The notes beneath the pieces are model-generated. The model was given only the letters and a program-made list of their open reading frames with translations, made no database searches and was not told the DNA's origin. The position numbers and the translations under genes were made by a program. A DNA stretch of 64,000 nt. Origin: Sedimentibacter saalensis. Its GTDB lineage: Bacteria; Bacillota; Clostridia; Tissierellales; Sedimentibacteraceae. This document shows, in pieces, positions 1-10,063 of the stretch; positions within the stretch are counted from its first letter, which is position 1; each line of letters begins with the position of its first letter. The stretch is from the NCBI RefSeq assembly GCF_007830175.1, contig NZ_VLKH01000012.1, positions 1 through 64,000 of the forward strand, in the 5' to 3' direction.

Positions 1-500
1 CTCAAGATAACGCATAGCATTATCTGTCTTTTTTTACTTTTTGTTTTGTTTGTTCTTTTTTAGAACTCTCAAAGGTTCTTATGCTGTTTTATTGTCTAAG
101 TTCGTTGCCGTCAGTTGAGACAGCTTTAATAGTTTATCACTTTTGCTTTAACTTGTCAAGAACTTTTTTATTTCTTTTTAATTTCTTTTTTCTTGACCAC
201 TGCTCTTCTCAAGCAGCTTTGCTAGTATATCGTGTTTGTTCATGTTTGTCAAGAACTTTTTAACTCTCTTTTTTCTTGCTCACTGTCGTTTGCGACAGCT
301 TGTTTATCTTATCAAAGTTTTCTGTCCGTGTCAACTGTTATTTTTTTCTTTTTCATCTGCTCTTTAGAGACAGATATAAAAAACTGTGTCAACACATTAA
401 CTTGATTATTCTATTCGCCTGCCCCTAGAGACAGCTTTGCTAGTGTACCAAAATCATTCTTCATTGTCAACTGTTTTCTTCATAAATTTTCGTCACATTC
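1..500. repeat. Degenerate T-rich tandem repeat region without genes
   Basis: The first 600 bases hold no credible gene. At least four diverged units can be seen, starting near 117, 211, 292 and 425 (a poorer one near 370). Each begins with a GACAGCTT-like core, often preceded by a small hairpin (CTGTCG-TTT-GCGACAG near 283-298), continues through an AGTNTATC-like stretch, and ends in TGTCAAGAACTTTTT or TGTCAACTGTT. The unit is roughly 70-130 bases. I recall similar T-rich blocks beside rRNA operons in Clostridia, but nothing here proves that. Confidence 0.55.
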
Positions 501-563
501 TTTTACAAACCAACGTAACGTTTAAATACCAACACATTTAGAATCTAATTATTCGTACAGATT

Positions 564-592
564 AAAAGCAGCCTTGAATATCAAGACTGCTT
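564..592 (-). terminator. Terminator after uppP
   Basis: Inverted arms 566-577 and 581-592 (AAGCAGCCTTGA against TCAAGACTGCTT) with a three-base loop sit just beyond the uppP stop codon. A short T-run follows on the minus strand. Confidence 0.7.
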
Positions 593-596
593 AATA

Positions 597-1418
597 TTAT
601 CCAATCAAAATGAAGTATACTATAACCAGTATCCCTAGAACAATACGATACCAGCCGAATGCCTTAAAGTCATTATTTTTGATATAACCCATGAGGAACC
701 TGATTGCAATAACAGAAACTACAAATGCAACAATCATCCCTGTTAGTAATACTGCAATTTCTGTTCCTGTAAAACTTAAACCGAATTTAACCAGTTTTAA
801 TGCGCTTGCACCGAACATTACAGGAATTGAAAGAAAAAACGAATATTCTGCTGCAACGTATCTCGATGTTCCGAGAATGATCGCTCCAAGAATTGTTGCG
901 CCAGAACGTGAAGTTCCCGGAATCAATGAAAGCACCTGAAACATTCCTATTAAAAATGCAGTCCTGTACGACAATTCGCTGAAACTGTTTATGGTTGCCT
1001 TCTTCCTTTTATTGCGATTCTCAATGACAATAAACAAAACACCGTAAACAATAAGCATTATTGAAACAGTCATATAATTATAGAAGTGTTCATCCAACCA
1101 GTCATCAAACAATATACCCAGCACCGCAGCCGGCACAACTCCCACAATTACCTTGTACCATATTCTCATTGTATTTACTTTTTCCTGTCTGGATTTCCAT
1201 GAAGAGAAAGGATTGAGCTTATTAAAATATAGAAGAACTACTGCCAATATAGCGCCTAACTGTATTACAACAAAAAACATTTCTTTAAATGCCTCTGAAG
1301 CATTTAATTGAATGAATTCCTCAACCAATATCATGTGACCGGTGCTGCTTATTGGCAGCCATTCCGTTATGCCTTCCACAACCCCCAGCAAAAAAGCTTT
1401 AAACAATTCTACATACAT
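597..1418 (-). CDS. uppP: Undecaprenyl-diphosphatase (UppP/BacA)
   Basis: An integral membrane phosphatase that removes one phosphate from undecaprenyl pyrophosphate, recycling the lipid carrier for peptidoglycan and other wall polymers; extra copies confer bacitracin tolerance. The 273-residue length is normal. Both signature motifs are present: an [14 protein letters not shown] block (residues 15-28, including Glu15, Glu19, Ser25 and His28) and PGTSRSG (167-173, with the catalytic-type Arg171). Many hydrophobic segments fill the rest. GGAGG lies ahead of the ATG. It is transcribed alone and diverges from the S66 peptidase gene, another wall-related function. Confidence 0.95.
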   Translation of the reverse strand: MYVELFKAFLLGVVEGITEWLPISSTGHMILVEEFIQLNASEAFKEMFFVVIQLGAILAVVLLYFNKLNPFSSWKSRQEKVNTMRIWYKVIVGVVPAAVLGILFDDWLDEHFYNYMTVSIMLIVYGVLFIVIENRNKRKKATINSFSELSYRTAFLIGMFQVLSLIPGTSRSGATILGAIILGTSRYVAAEYSFFLSIPVMFGASALKLVKFGLSFTGTEIAVLLTGMIVAFVVSVIAIRFLMGYIKNNDFKAFGWYRIVLGILVIVYFILIG

Positions 1419-1572
1419 TAAAATACCTCCAAATATAATTTCATTCCCAATACATGCAATACATTATACCATCAGTTTAGTCTGCTTAACAGAAAAATTA
1501 CAAAATCGAACAAAATCTTTTAATTGACATATATTGAATGTGTAATAATTTTTATTTACAGGAGGAAACGAA

Positions 1573-2499
1573 ATGGCTACAAGACCGCCAATACTTCGGG
1601 CAGGAGATACTGTGGGAATAGTGACCCTTGGGAGTCCTCGGGATGCTGAAACCATTAATTCGAGAATACGAACTCTTGAAAACATGGGGTTTAATGTTGT
1701 CTTGGGTAAATATGTCTATTCGTGGGAGGGAGGGTATGTTGCAGCAACAGCTGAGCAGCGTGCTTCTGACCTGATGAGCATGTTTGAGAATCCGCAAGTG
1801 AAAGCCATAATACCTACAAGAGGTGGTGTTGGCGTTGCAGACATTATTCCTTATCTTGATTTTTCTCTGATTTCCAGAAATCCTAAAATTCTGACAGGAT
1901 ACAGCGACATAACTGTATTGCTCAATGTCTTGTATACGCTGGCTGATTTAATCACTTTTCACAGTCTTCTGCTCATAGATTTCAGAAGCACCACCCCAGC
2001 TTATAACTTCGATCAGTTTTTCACTGCCACTTCTACCATTACATCCCCAAGGCAGCTTGACAATCCTCTGGGGATACCTCAGGTAAGCAGGGTGCCCGGA
2101 AATGTTACAGGGACTATTGTGGGAGGAAATCTTACTTCGTTTGTTGATACTCTTGGTACTCCATATGATGTTGATACCAGGGGCAGGATACTTTTTATAG
2201 AGGAAACTCACGAACCTATAAATACTGTCTACAGATATATTACACATCTTATAGCAGCAGGTAAATTTGAGGATTGTGCAGGCATTATTATGGGTGAATG
2301 TACGGGATGTGAAATTGCTTATGGCAGGACATATGAAAATCTAATAAATGATGTAATGGTTCCCCTGGGCAAACCGTTAATGACAAATCTTGCTTCCGGT
2401 CATGGCCCATACAAAATGGCAATTCCTATTGGAGCAGTTGCAAATTTAGATACTTACAACAACACTCTTACAGTCATAGAACCAACTGTCAGTTTATAA
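1573..2499 (+). CDS. S66 family peptidase (LD-carboxypeptidase / MccF-like)
   Basis: A probable cytoplasmic serine carboxypeptidase. Family members trim the L,D bond of recycled muropeptides (LdcA) or hydrolyse microcin C-type nucleotide peptides (MccF). The 308-residue protein has the usual two-lobe order: an N-terminal AGDTVGIV segment, a GYSDIT nucleophile elbow (Ser111), an IEET segment supplying the acid, and a late GHGP motif supplying the His. An AGGAGG site precedes the ATG. It is divergent from uppP and ends at a shared terminator. Sequence alone cannot tell the wall-recycling role from the self-immunity role; recycling fits the neighbour better. Confidence 0.85.
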   Translation: MATRPPILRAGDTVGIVTLGSPRDAETINSRIRTLENMGFNVVLGKYVYSWEGGYVAATAEQRASDLMSMFENPQVKAIIPTRGGVGVADIIPYLDFSLISRNPKILTGYSDITVLLNVLYTLADLITFHSLLLIDFRSTTPAYNFDQFFTATSTITSPRQLDNPLGIPQVSRVPGNVTGTIVGGNLTSFVDTLGTPYDVDTRGRILFIEETHEPINTVYRYITHLIAAGKFEDCAGIIMGECTGCEIAYGRTYENLINDVMVPLGKPLMTNLASGHGPYKMAIPIGAVANLDTYNNTLTVIEPTVSL

Positions 2500-2504
2500 A
2501 TTTA

Positions 2505-2535
2505 AAGTACCCGCAAACATAATACTGCGGGTACT
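2505..2535. terminator. Bidirectional terminator between convergent genes
   Basis: An 11-bp perfect stem (AAGTACCCGCA at 2505-2515, TGCGGGTACTT at 2525-2535) lies between the S66 peptidase and the chemoreceptor, which converge here. Confidence 0.8.
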
Positions 2536-2556
2536 TAATTAGTATCTTTTTATAAA

Positions 2557-4542
2557 TTAGCCTTCAAGATTTCCCAGCTTGAATTTTCCAATCAAACTTT
2601 TCATCATCTGAGCCTGTCCGGAAAGCTCTTCACTTGCAGCGGCGCTTTCCTCCGATGTTGCAGAGTTTGTCTGAACAACATTTGCAATTTGCTCAATTCC
2701 AACTGTAATCTGATTGATGGCACTTGCCTGATCCTTGGATGCCTGTGAAATCTTATAAACAATGTCTGTAACAGCTTTTGCACTTTCCACCACATGTACA
2801 AGAGACTTGGCTGTTTCATTGGCTATCTTTGTTCCGTTTTCAACCTGCTTCATGGAATTTTCGATTAAATCAGTAGTATTTTTTGCTGCTTCTGCAGATT
2901 TGCTTGCCAGATTTCTAACTTCATCAGCAACAACTGCAAACCCCTTACCTGCAGCCCCTGCTCTTGCAGCTTCAACTGCAGCATTAAGCGCAAGAATATT
3001 GGTCTGGAATGCAATGTCTTCAATGGCCTTGATAATTTTACCAATTTGACTTGATGAATCGCTTATCTGGAACATGGCTTCAACCATTTCTTCCATATAT
3101 TTGTTGCTTACTTCAATTTCTTCTCTTACATTATTGACATTTTCGTTAGCCTTTTCAGCATTTTCAGCATTTTTTTCTACATTTTCAGAAATATCCTGTA
3201 TTGTTGCAGACAATTCTTCCACAGAGCTTGCCTGTTCAGCAGTTCCCTGAGCTAGTGCCTGAGCGCCGCCTGATACCTCATCTGAACCACTTGCTACCTG
3301 CTCAGCAGCCTGGTTGATATCCATCAGCACTGAATTTAGCGACATAGTTATAGATGAAAGAGACTCTTTTATAGGTGCAAAATCTCCTTCAAATTCTCCA
3401 TTAACCTTGACGAGCATATTTCCTTCTGATACCTCTTTAAGTGTATCGGTAATATCAGAAATATATCCTCGAAGTGAATTGACAGTCTTGTCAAGGGATG
3501 CCGAAAGTATGCCTGTTTCATCCTTAGATTTCACTTCAGCTACAGGCGAATGAAGATCGCCTTCTGACAGTTGTTCAAGTCTTCGGCAAACAAGAGATAT
3601 TGGATTTGCAATAGACTTTGCAATTGCCAGTGTCAGGATTACCCCAAGGAAAATGCATGCAGCTGACGAAATTCCAAGCCCTATTATTGTAACCCATATT
3701 GAAGATGTCATTTCTTTTATGGGAGCTACAACACCATAAGACCACCCGTCTGTACTTGGTATTGGCGCATAAAAACAAATTCTGTCACCTGAATCGTATG
3801 CATAAACTTCAACTCCGCTCTTTCCTTCTATCATATTTGTATAAACAGCTGCTGCAGAAGCGTACGCTTTGTCAGTATTTGCTTTTTCTATGAAGTTTGC
3901 TCTGCTCTCAATTAGTTCAGGACGCTTGTTAGCTATCATAGTTCCTGTATTGTCTATTATAAAAACATTTCCTGTTTCACCCACAACTATATTTTTAATA
4001 ATTTCACTGTAGGCATTAGGGTCAAGTGTTGCAATGACTACTCCATTAAAGTTGTTTTCATTTGAAACAGGAGCAGATAACACAATACTCAGTTCATTGT
4101 TGGCATCATATGTAGTAGAAGAAATATATGTCTCTCCAGCCATGGCTTTGTTGAAATATTCCTGGTCTGCTACATTTTTGCCCACAAAGTCAGCATTGCT
4201 TGTGATGATTGTACCTGTACTGTCTGCAACGCTTAGTGATTTGTAATTTTCATCCTCCGTTATAAACTTAAGAATCTCTGCAAGTTCTGCCTGGCTCGCA
4301 TCAGCTTTTCCAATCAAATCCAGCTTAGCAGCACTCTCCACACCATGTTTTATGTTGTGCAGCTCGCTGGTAATACCCACTTCCACGGTCTGACCTATAG
4401 ACTTAAGGTCTGTTTCAACATTATGAGTAAGACCTTTATAGCTTGCCAGGATACCGATAGCCAAGTTTAGTACAGCCGTTAAAAATACTATTGCTGTGGT
4501 TGTTACTATCAATTTTGATTTTAAAGATTTAAATTTGTTCAT
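2557..4542 (-). CDS. Methyl-accepting chemotaxis protein with dCache-type sensor
   Basis: A transmembrane chemoreceptor of 661 residues that would pass ligand signals to CheW/CheA. Order: short cytoplasmic start, first membrane segment (about 10-32), extracellular double-Cache-like sensor (about 35-275), second membrane segment (about 284-307), HAMP domain (about 310-362), and a long coiled-coil signalling domain with the conserved hairpin tip around [19 protein letters not shown]. Double-Cache sensors of this type often bind amino acids or other small metabolites; the ligand here is unknown. It is a single-gene unit with AAGGAAAATTA ahead of the ATG. No other chemotaxis gene is in the window. 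Confidence 0.93.
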   Translation of the reverse strand: MNKFKSLKSKLIVTTTAIVFLTAVLNLAIGILASYKGLTHNVETDLKSIGQTVEVGITSELHNIKHGVESAAKLDLIGKADASQAELAEILKFITEDENYKSLSVADSTGTIITSNADFVGKNVADQEYFNKAMAGETYISSTTYDANNELSIVLSAPVSNENNFNGVVIATLDPNAYSEIIKNIVVGETGNVFIIDNTGTMIANKRPELIESRANFIEKANTDKAYASAAAVYTNMIEGKSGVEVYAYDSGDRICFYAPIPSTDGWSYGVVAPIKEMTSSIWVTIIGLGISSAACIFLGVILTLAIAKSIANPISLVCRRLEQLSEGDLHSPVAEVKSKDETGILSASLDKTVNSLRGYISDITDTLKEVSEGNMLVKVNGEFEGDFAPIKESLSSITMSLNSVLMDINQAAEQVASGSDEVSGGAQALAQGTAEQASSVEELSATIQDISENVEKNAENAEKANENVNNVREEIEVSNKYMEEMVEAMFQISDSSSQIGKIIKAIEDIAFQTNILALNAAVEAARAGAAGKGFAVVADEVRNLASKSAEAAKNTTDLIENSMKQVENGTKIANETAKSLVHVVESAKAVTDIVYKISQASKDQASAINQITVGIEQIANVVQTNSATSEESAAASEELSGQAQMMKSLIGKFKLGNLEG

Positions 4543-4663
4543 TAATTTTCCTTTCTCCTGCTAAAATAATACTTCCTGTATTTCATTGATTATCGGCAAT
4601 ATGAACAAATACTTTATTGGTAATTTTTAACAAATAAGGAATCCCATTTAATGGACAAAATAA

Positions 4664-4708
4664 TAAAAAAATGAGCATTTTGCCCCATATGAACAAAACG
4701 CTCATTTT
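4664..4708 (-). terminator. Terminator of the TetR/MFS/ABC operon
   Basis: AAAATGAGC and GCTCATTTT arms (4667-4708) are followed on the minus strand by a run of T, about 100 bases past the ATPase stop codon. Confidence 0.7.
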
Positions 4709-4806
4709 ACCGTTTCATTAGATTATTTATTAGTATGTTTCAGCTATAAATATTATATTTAGCTTCACATATATAAAATAATTTCCAACATTCCTTAAAT
4801 ATTAAT

Positions 4807-5541
4807 TTAAAATTTATGTGAAAATTGAAACCCTCTTAACCATTTATCCAGTTCTCTTTCTCTTCCTCCATCTTCAGAAAATTCCTTACAACCTGCAATT
4901 TGCCCATCCATAATATAAAGTACCTTTTTTGCCCTGGCTGCAACCCGTGGATCATGAGTTACTGTCATGATTGTCATTCCATCATTGTTCAAATCTTTAA
5001 GAATAGACAAAACCTGATCTGTGGCAGCAGAATTAAGTGCTCCTGTTGGTTCATCGAGAAACAATATTTCAGGTTTATTGATCATTGCACGGCAAATTGA
5101 AGCACGCTGCAGTTGTCCCCCTGAAACTTCCCTTATGTCACGGTTTACAATCTCTTCTATTTCCATTTTCTTCATCAATTCCACCGCCCGTTTTCTGATC
5201 CTATCTGCTGATTCTGTTTTTGCCACAAGACCCGGCAAAGTGATATTATCAAATATTGAAAGGTTTTTTAACATCTGAGCATTCTGAAACACAAATCCCA
5301 TTTTATTCAGACGGAAAAGGGATAATTCGTCCTCTTTCATATGGGATATGTCTGTTCCTTCAAACAACACCCTTCCGCTATTGATGCTGTCCATACCGCT
5401 TATACTGTATAGAAGTGTTGACTTTCCTGAACCCGATGGCCCCATTATGGCTGCAAAATCTCCTTTTTTAATTTCAAAAGATATATTGTGCAAAACCTCT
5501 GTATTTTTAAATGCCTTATTTAAATTTTCTACTTTAATCAT
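4807..5541 (-). CDS. ABC transporter ATP-binding protein (MacB/LolD type)
   Basis: The nucleotide-binding subunit of an FtsX-class ABC system. Its 244 residues contain the Walker A motif GPSGSGKST, the SGGQLQRASICRA signature, and Walker B ILFLDEPTGALN; the tail after THD is typical of the MacB/LolD/BceA group. It lies 9 bases downstream of the permease gene and is the last cistron of the TetR/MFS/permease/ATPase run. Partner systems export peptides, drugs or lipids by a mechanotransmission mechanism; no substrate can be read from the sequence. Confidence 0.92.
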   Translation of the reverse strand: MIKVENLNKAFKNTEVLHNISFEIKKGDFAAIMGPSGSGKSTLLYSISGMDSINSGRVLFEGTDISHMKEDELSLFRLNKMGFVFQNAQMLKNLSIFDNITLPGLVAKTESADRIRKRAVELMKKMEIEEIVNRDIREVSGGQLQRASICRAMINKPEILFLDEPTGALNSAATDQVLSILKDLNNDGMTIMTVTHDPRVAARAKKVLYIMDGQIAGCKEFSEDGGRERELDKWLRGFQFSHKF

Positions 5542-5550
5542 GACTGCTCC

Positions 5551-7878
5551 TTATTCCACTATTTGGTCTCTTATATGATAGTATTTAACAACATTTGTAC
5601 TGACAACTACTGTAATTAAGACTATAACAATCTGTGCTGCAGGGCAAATAACGTAGGCCCAAACCGGCTCTACCAGCATTGTTATTTTAGAGGCCCCCAT
5701 GGAAGAGAGCATCAGCCCGAAAACAGCTTCACCCAAAGTGTTAGCCAGTATGGTACCGGTAATGATTGCTGCAAATTGAATTGCAAGGATCCTTATTCCT
5801 AACTGTATTTTTATATCCCGGCTTGAAAATCCTATTGCTTTTTTAACTGCTATAGCACTATGTTCTCTTGCTGTAATAAGTTTCAAAATCATAACGGTAA
5901 TAAGTATTATCAGCAGGAATGATATTACAGCAGCTGCGCCTTCCACAAGTTTCATGTTACTAACAATGCCACCTAATGTCTGAGAAACAAATTCCCTGAT
6001 TGGAGTTACCTTGCTGTCTTGAAGAATTCCTCGAAGTTCATCAGTTTTTTTATCAATTGACACACCATGTTCTACATCAAGATAGACTATATAGACTTCC
6101 ACATCATTTTCGTCAAAATCAATTTCTGCCTTGGCAGTCTTGCCTCCATATGTTATATCCTGGTAGATGCCGGAAACGGTAAATACAAGTTCTTTTCCAT
6201 CATATGCTACGTTCATTTTATCTCCGACCTTTTTCCCTGATTCTAGTGATTGCAGATAAGATATGGCCATTTCATTCATGTTTTGAGGTGAACTTCCCTC
6301 CAGATATTCCAGCGGAAAAACAGATTCATCACCGCTTTGCACGCGTATATATTCCCATTGACCATCAGAATTTTCAAACTGCACATAGCCGGTTTTGTAT
6401 AGTACATATTTTTTTATTTCATTGTCTTTTTCAATATAAGACTCAACCGCGTCTTTTTGTTCCTTAAGTTTGTCGCTGTACTGAATATCAATGCGAATGT
6501 CGCTTTCTCCTACACCCATATATGTTATGAAAGATGGATTTTCAATGGTATTTTTCACATTCATTGGAAGCAGGATTAAAAATGACGAAAATACAAACAC
6601 AAAAAATATTACGGTATATTCCTTCCACTTGCATTTGAGCTCACCAAGAGCTATGGTAAGGTTGCGATTTTCAAGTACATCCGGCAGAATATAATGTCCT
6701 TCTTTTTGTGTATTTTCTTCCCCACGCATGAGTTCCACAACTGTATTTTTGATGTTTCTCTTGATTATTCTTCTGCACCCTAGCATCACAAACAAACAGA
6801 GAAGTAAAATACCTATCAGTGGATACACCCATTTCATCCATTCGGCAGTACCATATCCGCAGTACATGATAACCGATGATGAGAAGAAATTACCAAAAGG
6901 AACAGATACCATGAAACCTAGCGCCCCAGCTAAAAGTGAAAGCACTACATATTTCATCTGATACAGACTTATGATTTCTTTTTTAGGAAATCCAATTGCT
7001 TTCATTTCTCCAACAGCAAAATTTTCTTCTGCCATGGTTGCCCTTATAATATAAGACAGGCACAATACTGCTATTATTATTAAAAAAATGCTTATTGCTA
7101 TTATTATGGCTGCTACCAGTCCATAGGAAATATTATTCATAATGGAAAGAAGCTTTCCTGTAACGGCTACACCGTTGGACGGCATTCCTTCTTCCATATA
7201 ATCTCTTTCCAATTTTGCAGCAGCTGTACCGTCCTCAAGTAAAAATTCAATACTGTATTCCCATTCTCCCATGTGACTGCTAATTTCTTCAAGGTCCATC
7301 CTGCTTACCAGAAAACGCTTAGATGAAGTGAGAGCCCCATTCATTGAAGCGTCACGAATTAATGTTGATACAACCAGATCCTTTTTGAAATTGCCTTCAT
7401 GAATAGTAATCACATCACCCCTTTTAATTCCAAGCTCCTCTGCATAATAAACAGGCACTCCTACTTCTCCCTCTTTAACTCTTGCAATTTCATTATCCAT
7501 GTTGAGTAACAGATCAAATCCTTCATTTTGAACAACAAATCCGTTATCCATAAGGCACTTTTCAAGTGTTTCGCCTTCGTAAATAATATTTGCATTTCTA
7601 ATGTTGAGCTGCTTTACTACCAATGAATTTTCTATATAATCATGTTTCTTTACAAAATGTTCAAGCTCTTCCTCATCAAAATCACCCTTGTGCATCTGCA
7701 GGTATTCAGGAGGAATGGCCACTTCATTAAAGCTATTAAGCGAAGAAATAATAGTGCCTGTAACCCTTAAACCTCCTGCCATCAATAGCGCTGAAAGAAA
7801 CAAGAATACAGTAAGCGCAGTTGTAATGGACTTGTTTCTTTTAAAGTCCTTCCATACAAGTTTTATCAATAATTTCAT
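5551..7878 (-). CDS. FtsX-family ABC transporter permease (large, duplicated)
   Basis: A 775-residue membrane subunit with two FtsX-like halves. An N-terminal membrane anchor (about 18-38) leads into a large extracellular segment, then three membrane helices (about 255-380). A central helix near 440 opens a second extracellular segment, and three C-terminal helices follow (about 650-765). This is the usual plan of exporters of the YknZ/BceB relatives with two extracellular domains. GGAGATATAAAAA precedes the ATG. The gene starts 3 bases after the MFS stop codon and is followed by its ATPase, so the two subunits are co-translated. Confidence 0.9.
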   Translation of the reverse strand: MKLLIKLVWKDFKRNKSITTALTVFLFLSALLMAGGLRVTGTIISSLNSFNEVAIPPEYLQMHKGDFDEEELEHFVKKHDYIENSLVVKQLNIRNANIIYEGETLEKCLMDNGFVVQNEGFDLLLNMDNEIARVKEGEVGVPVYYAEELGIKRGDVITIHEGNFKKDLVVSTLIRDASMNGALTSSKRFLVSRMDLEEISSHMGEWEYSIEFLLEDGTAAAKLERDYMEEGMPSNGVAVTGKLLSIMNNISYGLVAAIIIAISIFLIIIAVLCLSYIIRATMAEENFAVGEMKAIGFPKKEIISLYQMKYVVLSLLAGALGFMVSVPFGNFFSSSVIMYCGYGTAEWMKWVYPLIGILLLCLFVMLGCRRIIKRNIKNTVVELMRGEENTQKEGHYILPDVLENRNLTIALGELKCKWKEYTVIFFVFVFSSFLILLPMNVKNTIENPSFITYMGVGESDIRIDIQYSDKLKEQKDAVESYIEKDNEIKKYVLYKTGYVQFENSDGQWEYIRVQSGDESVFPLEYLEGSSPQNMNEMAISYLQSLESGKKVGDKMNVAYDGKELVFTVSGIYQDITYGGKTAKAEIDFDENDVEVYIVYLDVEHGVSIDKKTDELRGILQDSKVTPIREFVSQTLGGIVSNMKLVEGAAAVISFLLIILITVMILKLITAREHSAIAVKKAIGFSSRDIKIQLGIRILAIQFAAIITGTILANTLGEAVFGLMLSSMGASKITMLVEPVWAYVICPAAQIVIVLITVVVSTNVVKYYHIRDQIVE

Positions 7879-7881
7879 TTT

Positions 7882-9195
7882 TTATATCTCCTCCAGCGTT
7901 TTTACGCTTTTTAGCCTGGAAACAACTATTCCAACAACTGCCAGCAACAATCCTGCAATAAGTATTAAAAGAGCTATTCCCCTGCCGTTACCGGTACCTA
8001 TTACATTTCCTATATTAACAACCAGTGGACTTGTGCCTTTCATAAAAGGTTCAAATACATAATCTGCTAGTAATCCCGACAAAATATATGCAAAAATGTA
8101 GCCCATTTGTGTTATAAAACTTATGAGTCCAAAAGCGCGTCCCTGCACTTCATTGGCCAGATTCTTGCGTATTAATACCTCAGCTCCTATTTGTACAAAA
8201 GGAAGAAATACAAACATCATGAATCCAAATGCAGCAATTAAAATCAAATTTTCCCTTACTCCCATCAGTGCAAAAAAGATACCGCAGCCAAATAATCCTG
8301 AAGAAAGAAGCCTCACATGAGATTTAATATTCTTCATCATACTTATTGCAATGCTTCCTGCCATCATACCAAATGCGCTTACTGTAGCAAGTAAACCCAG
8401 TTCTGTTTCACCTGCAAAAGCGAGTATTAAGGGCTTACTTAAAATCTGTACAAATCCAAGGCAGAACACAGCAATTGACATAATCACAATCATTGCCACA
8501 ACACCTCTTTTCCCGCGTATTGCTTTTACGCCTTCTTTCATTTCTATTGCAAAATTCAACGATTTGGTACTTTTTTGCTGTACAGCCATGCCTTTTCTTA
8601 CAAATGCAATAACAAACACTGTTGTAAAGAAAGTAAATATGTCTATGATTATAAGTGTACTGACCGGAGTAACTCTAAGAAGCAGTCCTGCAACAGCCGG
8701 CGAAATCAGGAGTTTTGAATTAAATGCTATTTGTACCATTCCTCCCGCTCTTGCATAATCCTCTTCACATAACAAATCCGTTATGGTAGCTTTAAATGCA
8801 GGTTCCATAAGTGCAGAAAAAAGTGAACTTATGGCAACACCTGAGCAGATTACAAAAATCGAAGGATTTGCGCTCATTACAGAAATAAGACATATTACAA
8901 GCCCTAGTCCAGAAAAAAGCTCTCCAAGAATCATCATCAGCCTTCTGTCATAGTGATCAGCCAGTACTCCCCCAATGGGAGCCAGGACTATTGAAGGCAG
9001 AAATGCGCATATGCTCAATATGGATGTTGCAGTGACTGAACCAGTCAGTCGTAAAACATATATTGCAAGACCAAAGTCTGTTAATCCACTTCCTATGCTT
9101 GATATAAACTGTCCGGCAACAAGAATGGTAAATTTTTTCATCGACTTGTTTTTTTCAGTTATTCCTATTATTTGTGTTTCATTGTTGTGATTCAT
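7882..9195 (-). CDS. Major facilitator superfamily efflux transporter
   Basis: A 437-residue twelve-helix transporter resembling the MFS_3 / macrolide-efflux and EntS-like branch. The N-terminal half has the loop motif GGVLADHYDRRLMM, the usual GxLADxxxRR region between helices 2 and 3. It is the first structural gene of the TetR-controlled operon and carries its own copy of the operator just upstream. GGAGGGAAT precedes the ATG. An MFS pump and an ABC exporter under one TetR point to detoxification of a shared compound; that is inference. Confidence 0.88.
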   Translation of the reverse strand: MNHNNETQIIGITEKNKSMKKFTILVAGQFISSIGSGLTDFGLAIYVLRLTGSVTATSILSICAFLPSIVLAPIGGVLADHYDRRLMMILGELFSGLGLVICLISVMSANPSIFVICSGVAISSLFSALMEPAFKATITDLLCEEDYARAGGMVQIAFNSKLLISPAVAGLLLRVTPVSTLIIIDIFTFFTTVFVIAFVRKGMAVQQKSTKSLNFAIEMKEGVKAIRGKRGVVAMIVIMSIAVFCLGFVQILSKPLILAFAGETELGLLATVSAFGMMAGSIAISMMKNIKSHVRLLSSGLFGCGIFFALMGVRENLILIAAFGFMMFVFLPFVQIGAEVLIRKNLANEVQGRAFGLISFITQMGYIFAYILSGLLADYVFEPFMKGTSPLVVNIGNVIGTGNGRGIALLILIAGLLLAVVGIVVSRLKSVKTLEEI

Positions 9196-9229
9196 ATTCC
9201 CTCCCTAATGTTCAAAACTAATTCATGCG

Positions 9230-9244
9230 TACCGACCGACGGTC
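9230..9244. promoter_or_regulatory. TetR operator, copy 1 (MFS promoter region)
   Basis: TACCGACCGACGGTC is the exact reverse complement of the 15-mer at 9928-9942. It lies 35 bases before the MFS start codon. Confidence 0.8.
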
Positions 9245-9282
9245 GATTAATAGTTAAAAAAAATTTGCTAATACATTTATGG

Positions 9283-9909
9283 CTATTGTCCGAACATATT
9301 CATTAAAACATTAAGTTCTCCTTCTTTTGTACCAAGCATTTTTTCTACATTGCACAAAAACGCTTTAATTTTTTTAGGGTAATCTTCCATTTTCCATTCA
9401 AAGACATCGCAGTCAAACATCATGTGCCCCAATAGCAAAATGGATTCAATACATTCTGTGGGATATTCCATATGAAACATATCACGTTCAATGCCTTCCA
9501 GAACAGGCTCCTCCAAAACAGGAGTCATGCGCTTAAGCATTGCTCTTAGGTACAGACGTTCCAGCTTTGTGTTCTCAACTTTATGCATTTCTTCCTTTAT
9601 TTCATCTGACCCCTCAAACTCCGGAGTCTGTGCCATTATAGCCATCATAATTCGATTCACCAAAGGAACTGATTTATCCTTCAGAACATTTTCTGCTCTC
9701 CTTGCTCCTTCTTCAACAATGTCAAGTATTATTGCTTCCAGCACTTCTTCCTTTGAAGAAAAATAATAATAAAATGTGCCCTTGGCTATATCTACAACTT
9801 TTAAAATGTCGTTGACTGAAGTTTGTTCATAACCTTTACTCACAAACAATTCTCGCGCTGCCACCAAAATTTCTCTTCTTCGTACTTCTCCTTCTTTAAC
9901 TGTTTTCAT
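9283..9909 (-). CDS. TetR family transcriptional repressor
   Basis: A 208-residue regulator. The N-terminal helix-turn-helix (about 10-55) reads as a classic TetR domain, with the segment YEQTSVNDILKVVDIAKGTF then YYYFSSKEEVL. The C-terminal ligand domain is not diagnostic. It is the first gene of the run TetR, MFS, permease, ATPase. Identical 15-bp operators sit in its own promoter and ahead of the MFS gene, which argues for autoregulation plus control of the exporters. Induction by the exported compound is inferred from family behaviour. Confidence 0.92.
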   Translation of the reverse strand: MKTVKEGEVRRREILVAARELFVSKGYEQTSVNDILKVVDIAKGTFYYYFSSKEEVLEAIILDIVEEGARRAENVLKDKSVPLVNRIMMAIMAQTPEFEGSDEIKEEMHKVENTKLERLYLRAMLKRMTPVLEEPVLEGIERDMFHMEYPTECIESILLLGHMMFDCDVFEWKMEDYPKKIKAFLCNVEKMLGTKEGELNVLMNMFGQ

Positions 9910-9927
9910 AATTACTCCATTTCTATA

Positions 9928-9976
9928 GACCGTCGGTCGGTAAGTTCATATTATATGTACTGAAAGAAATTGTCAA
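9928..9976 (-). promoter_or_regulatory. tetR promoter with operator copy 2
   Basis: On the minus strand a TTGACA box (9971-9976), a 17-base spacer and TAATAT (9948-9953) form a good sigma-A promoter. The operator GACCGTCGGTCGGTA (9928-9942) covers the start region, the natural position for steric repression. Confidence 0.8.
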
Positions 9977-10063
9977 GTACTTTATAAAATATTTTTAAAT
10001 ATTTTTTCAAATAAAAAATGTCATGATTTTTCATGACATCAGACTATTGATAACCCCCGACGC

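Noticed and set aside
81-263. Open frame in the T-rich repeat region
   Set aside because: Low-complexity Leu/Phe-rich translation produced by T-rich repeats; no ribosome site and repeat-like internal sequence.
2762-3049. Frame antisense to the chemoreceptor
   Set aside because: Mirror of the conserved signalling domain; Ala/Ser/Thr-rich translation typical of antisense frames.
8351-8758. 135-codon frame antisense to the MFS gene
   Set aside because: Lies wholly within a well-supported membrane-protein gene and shows no motif.
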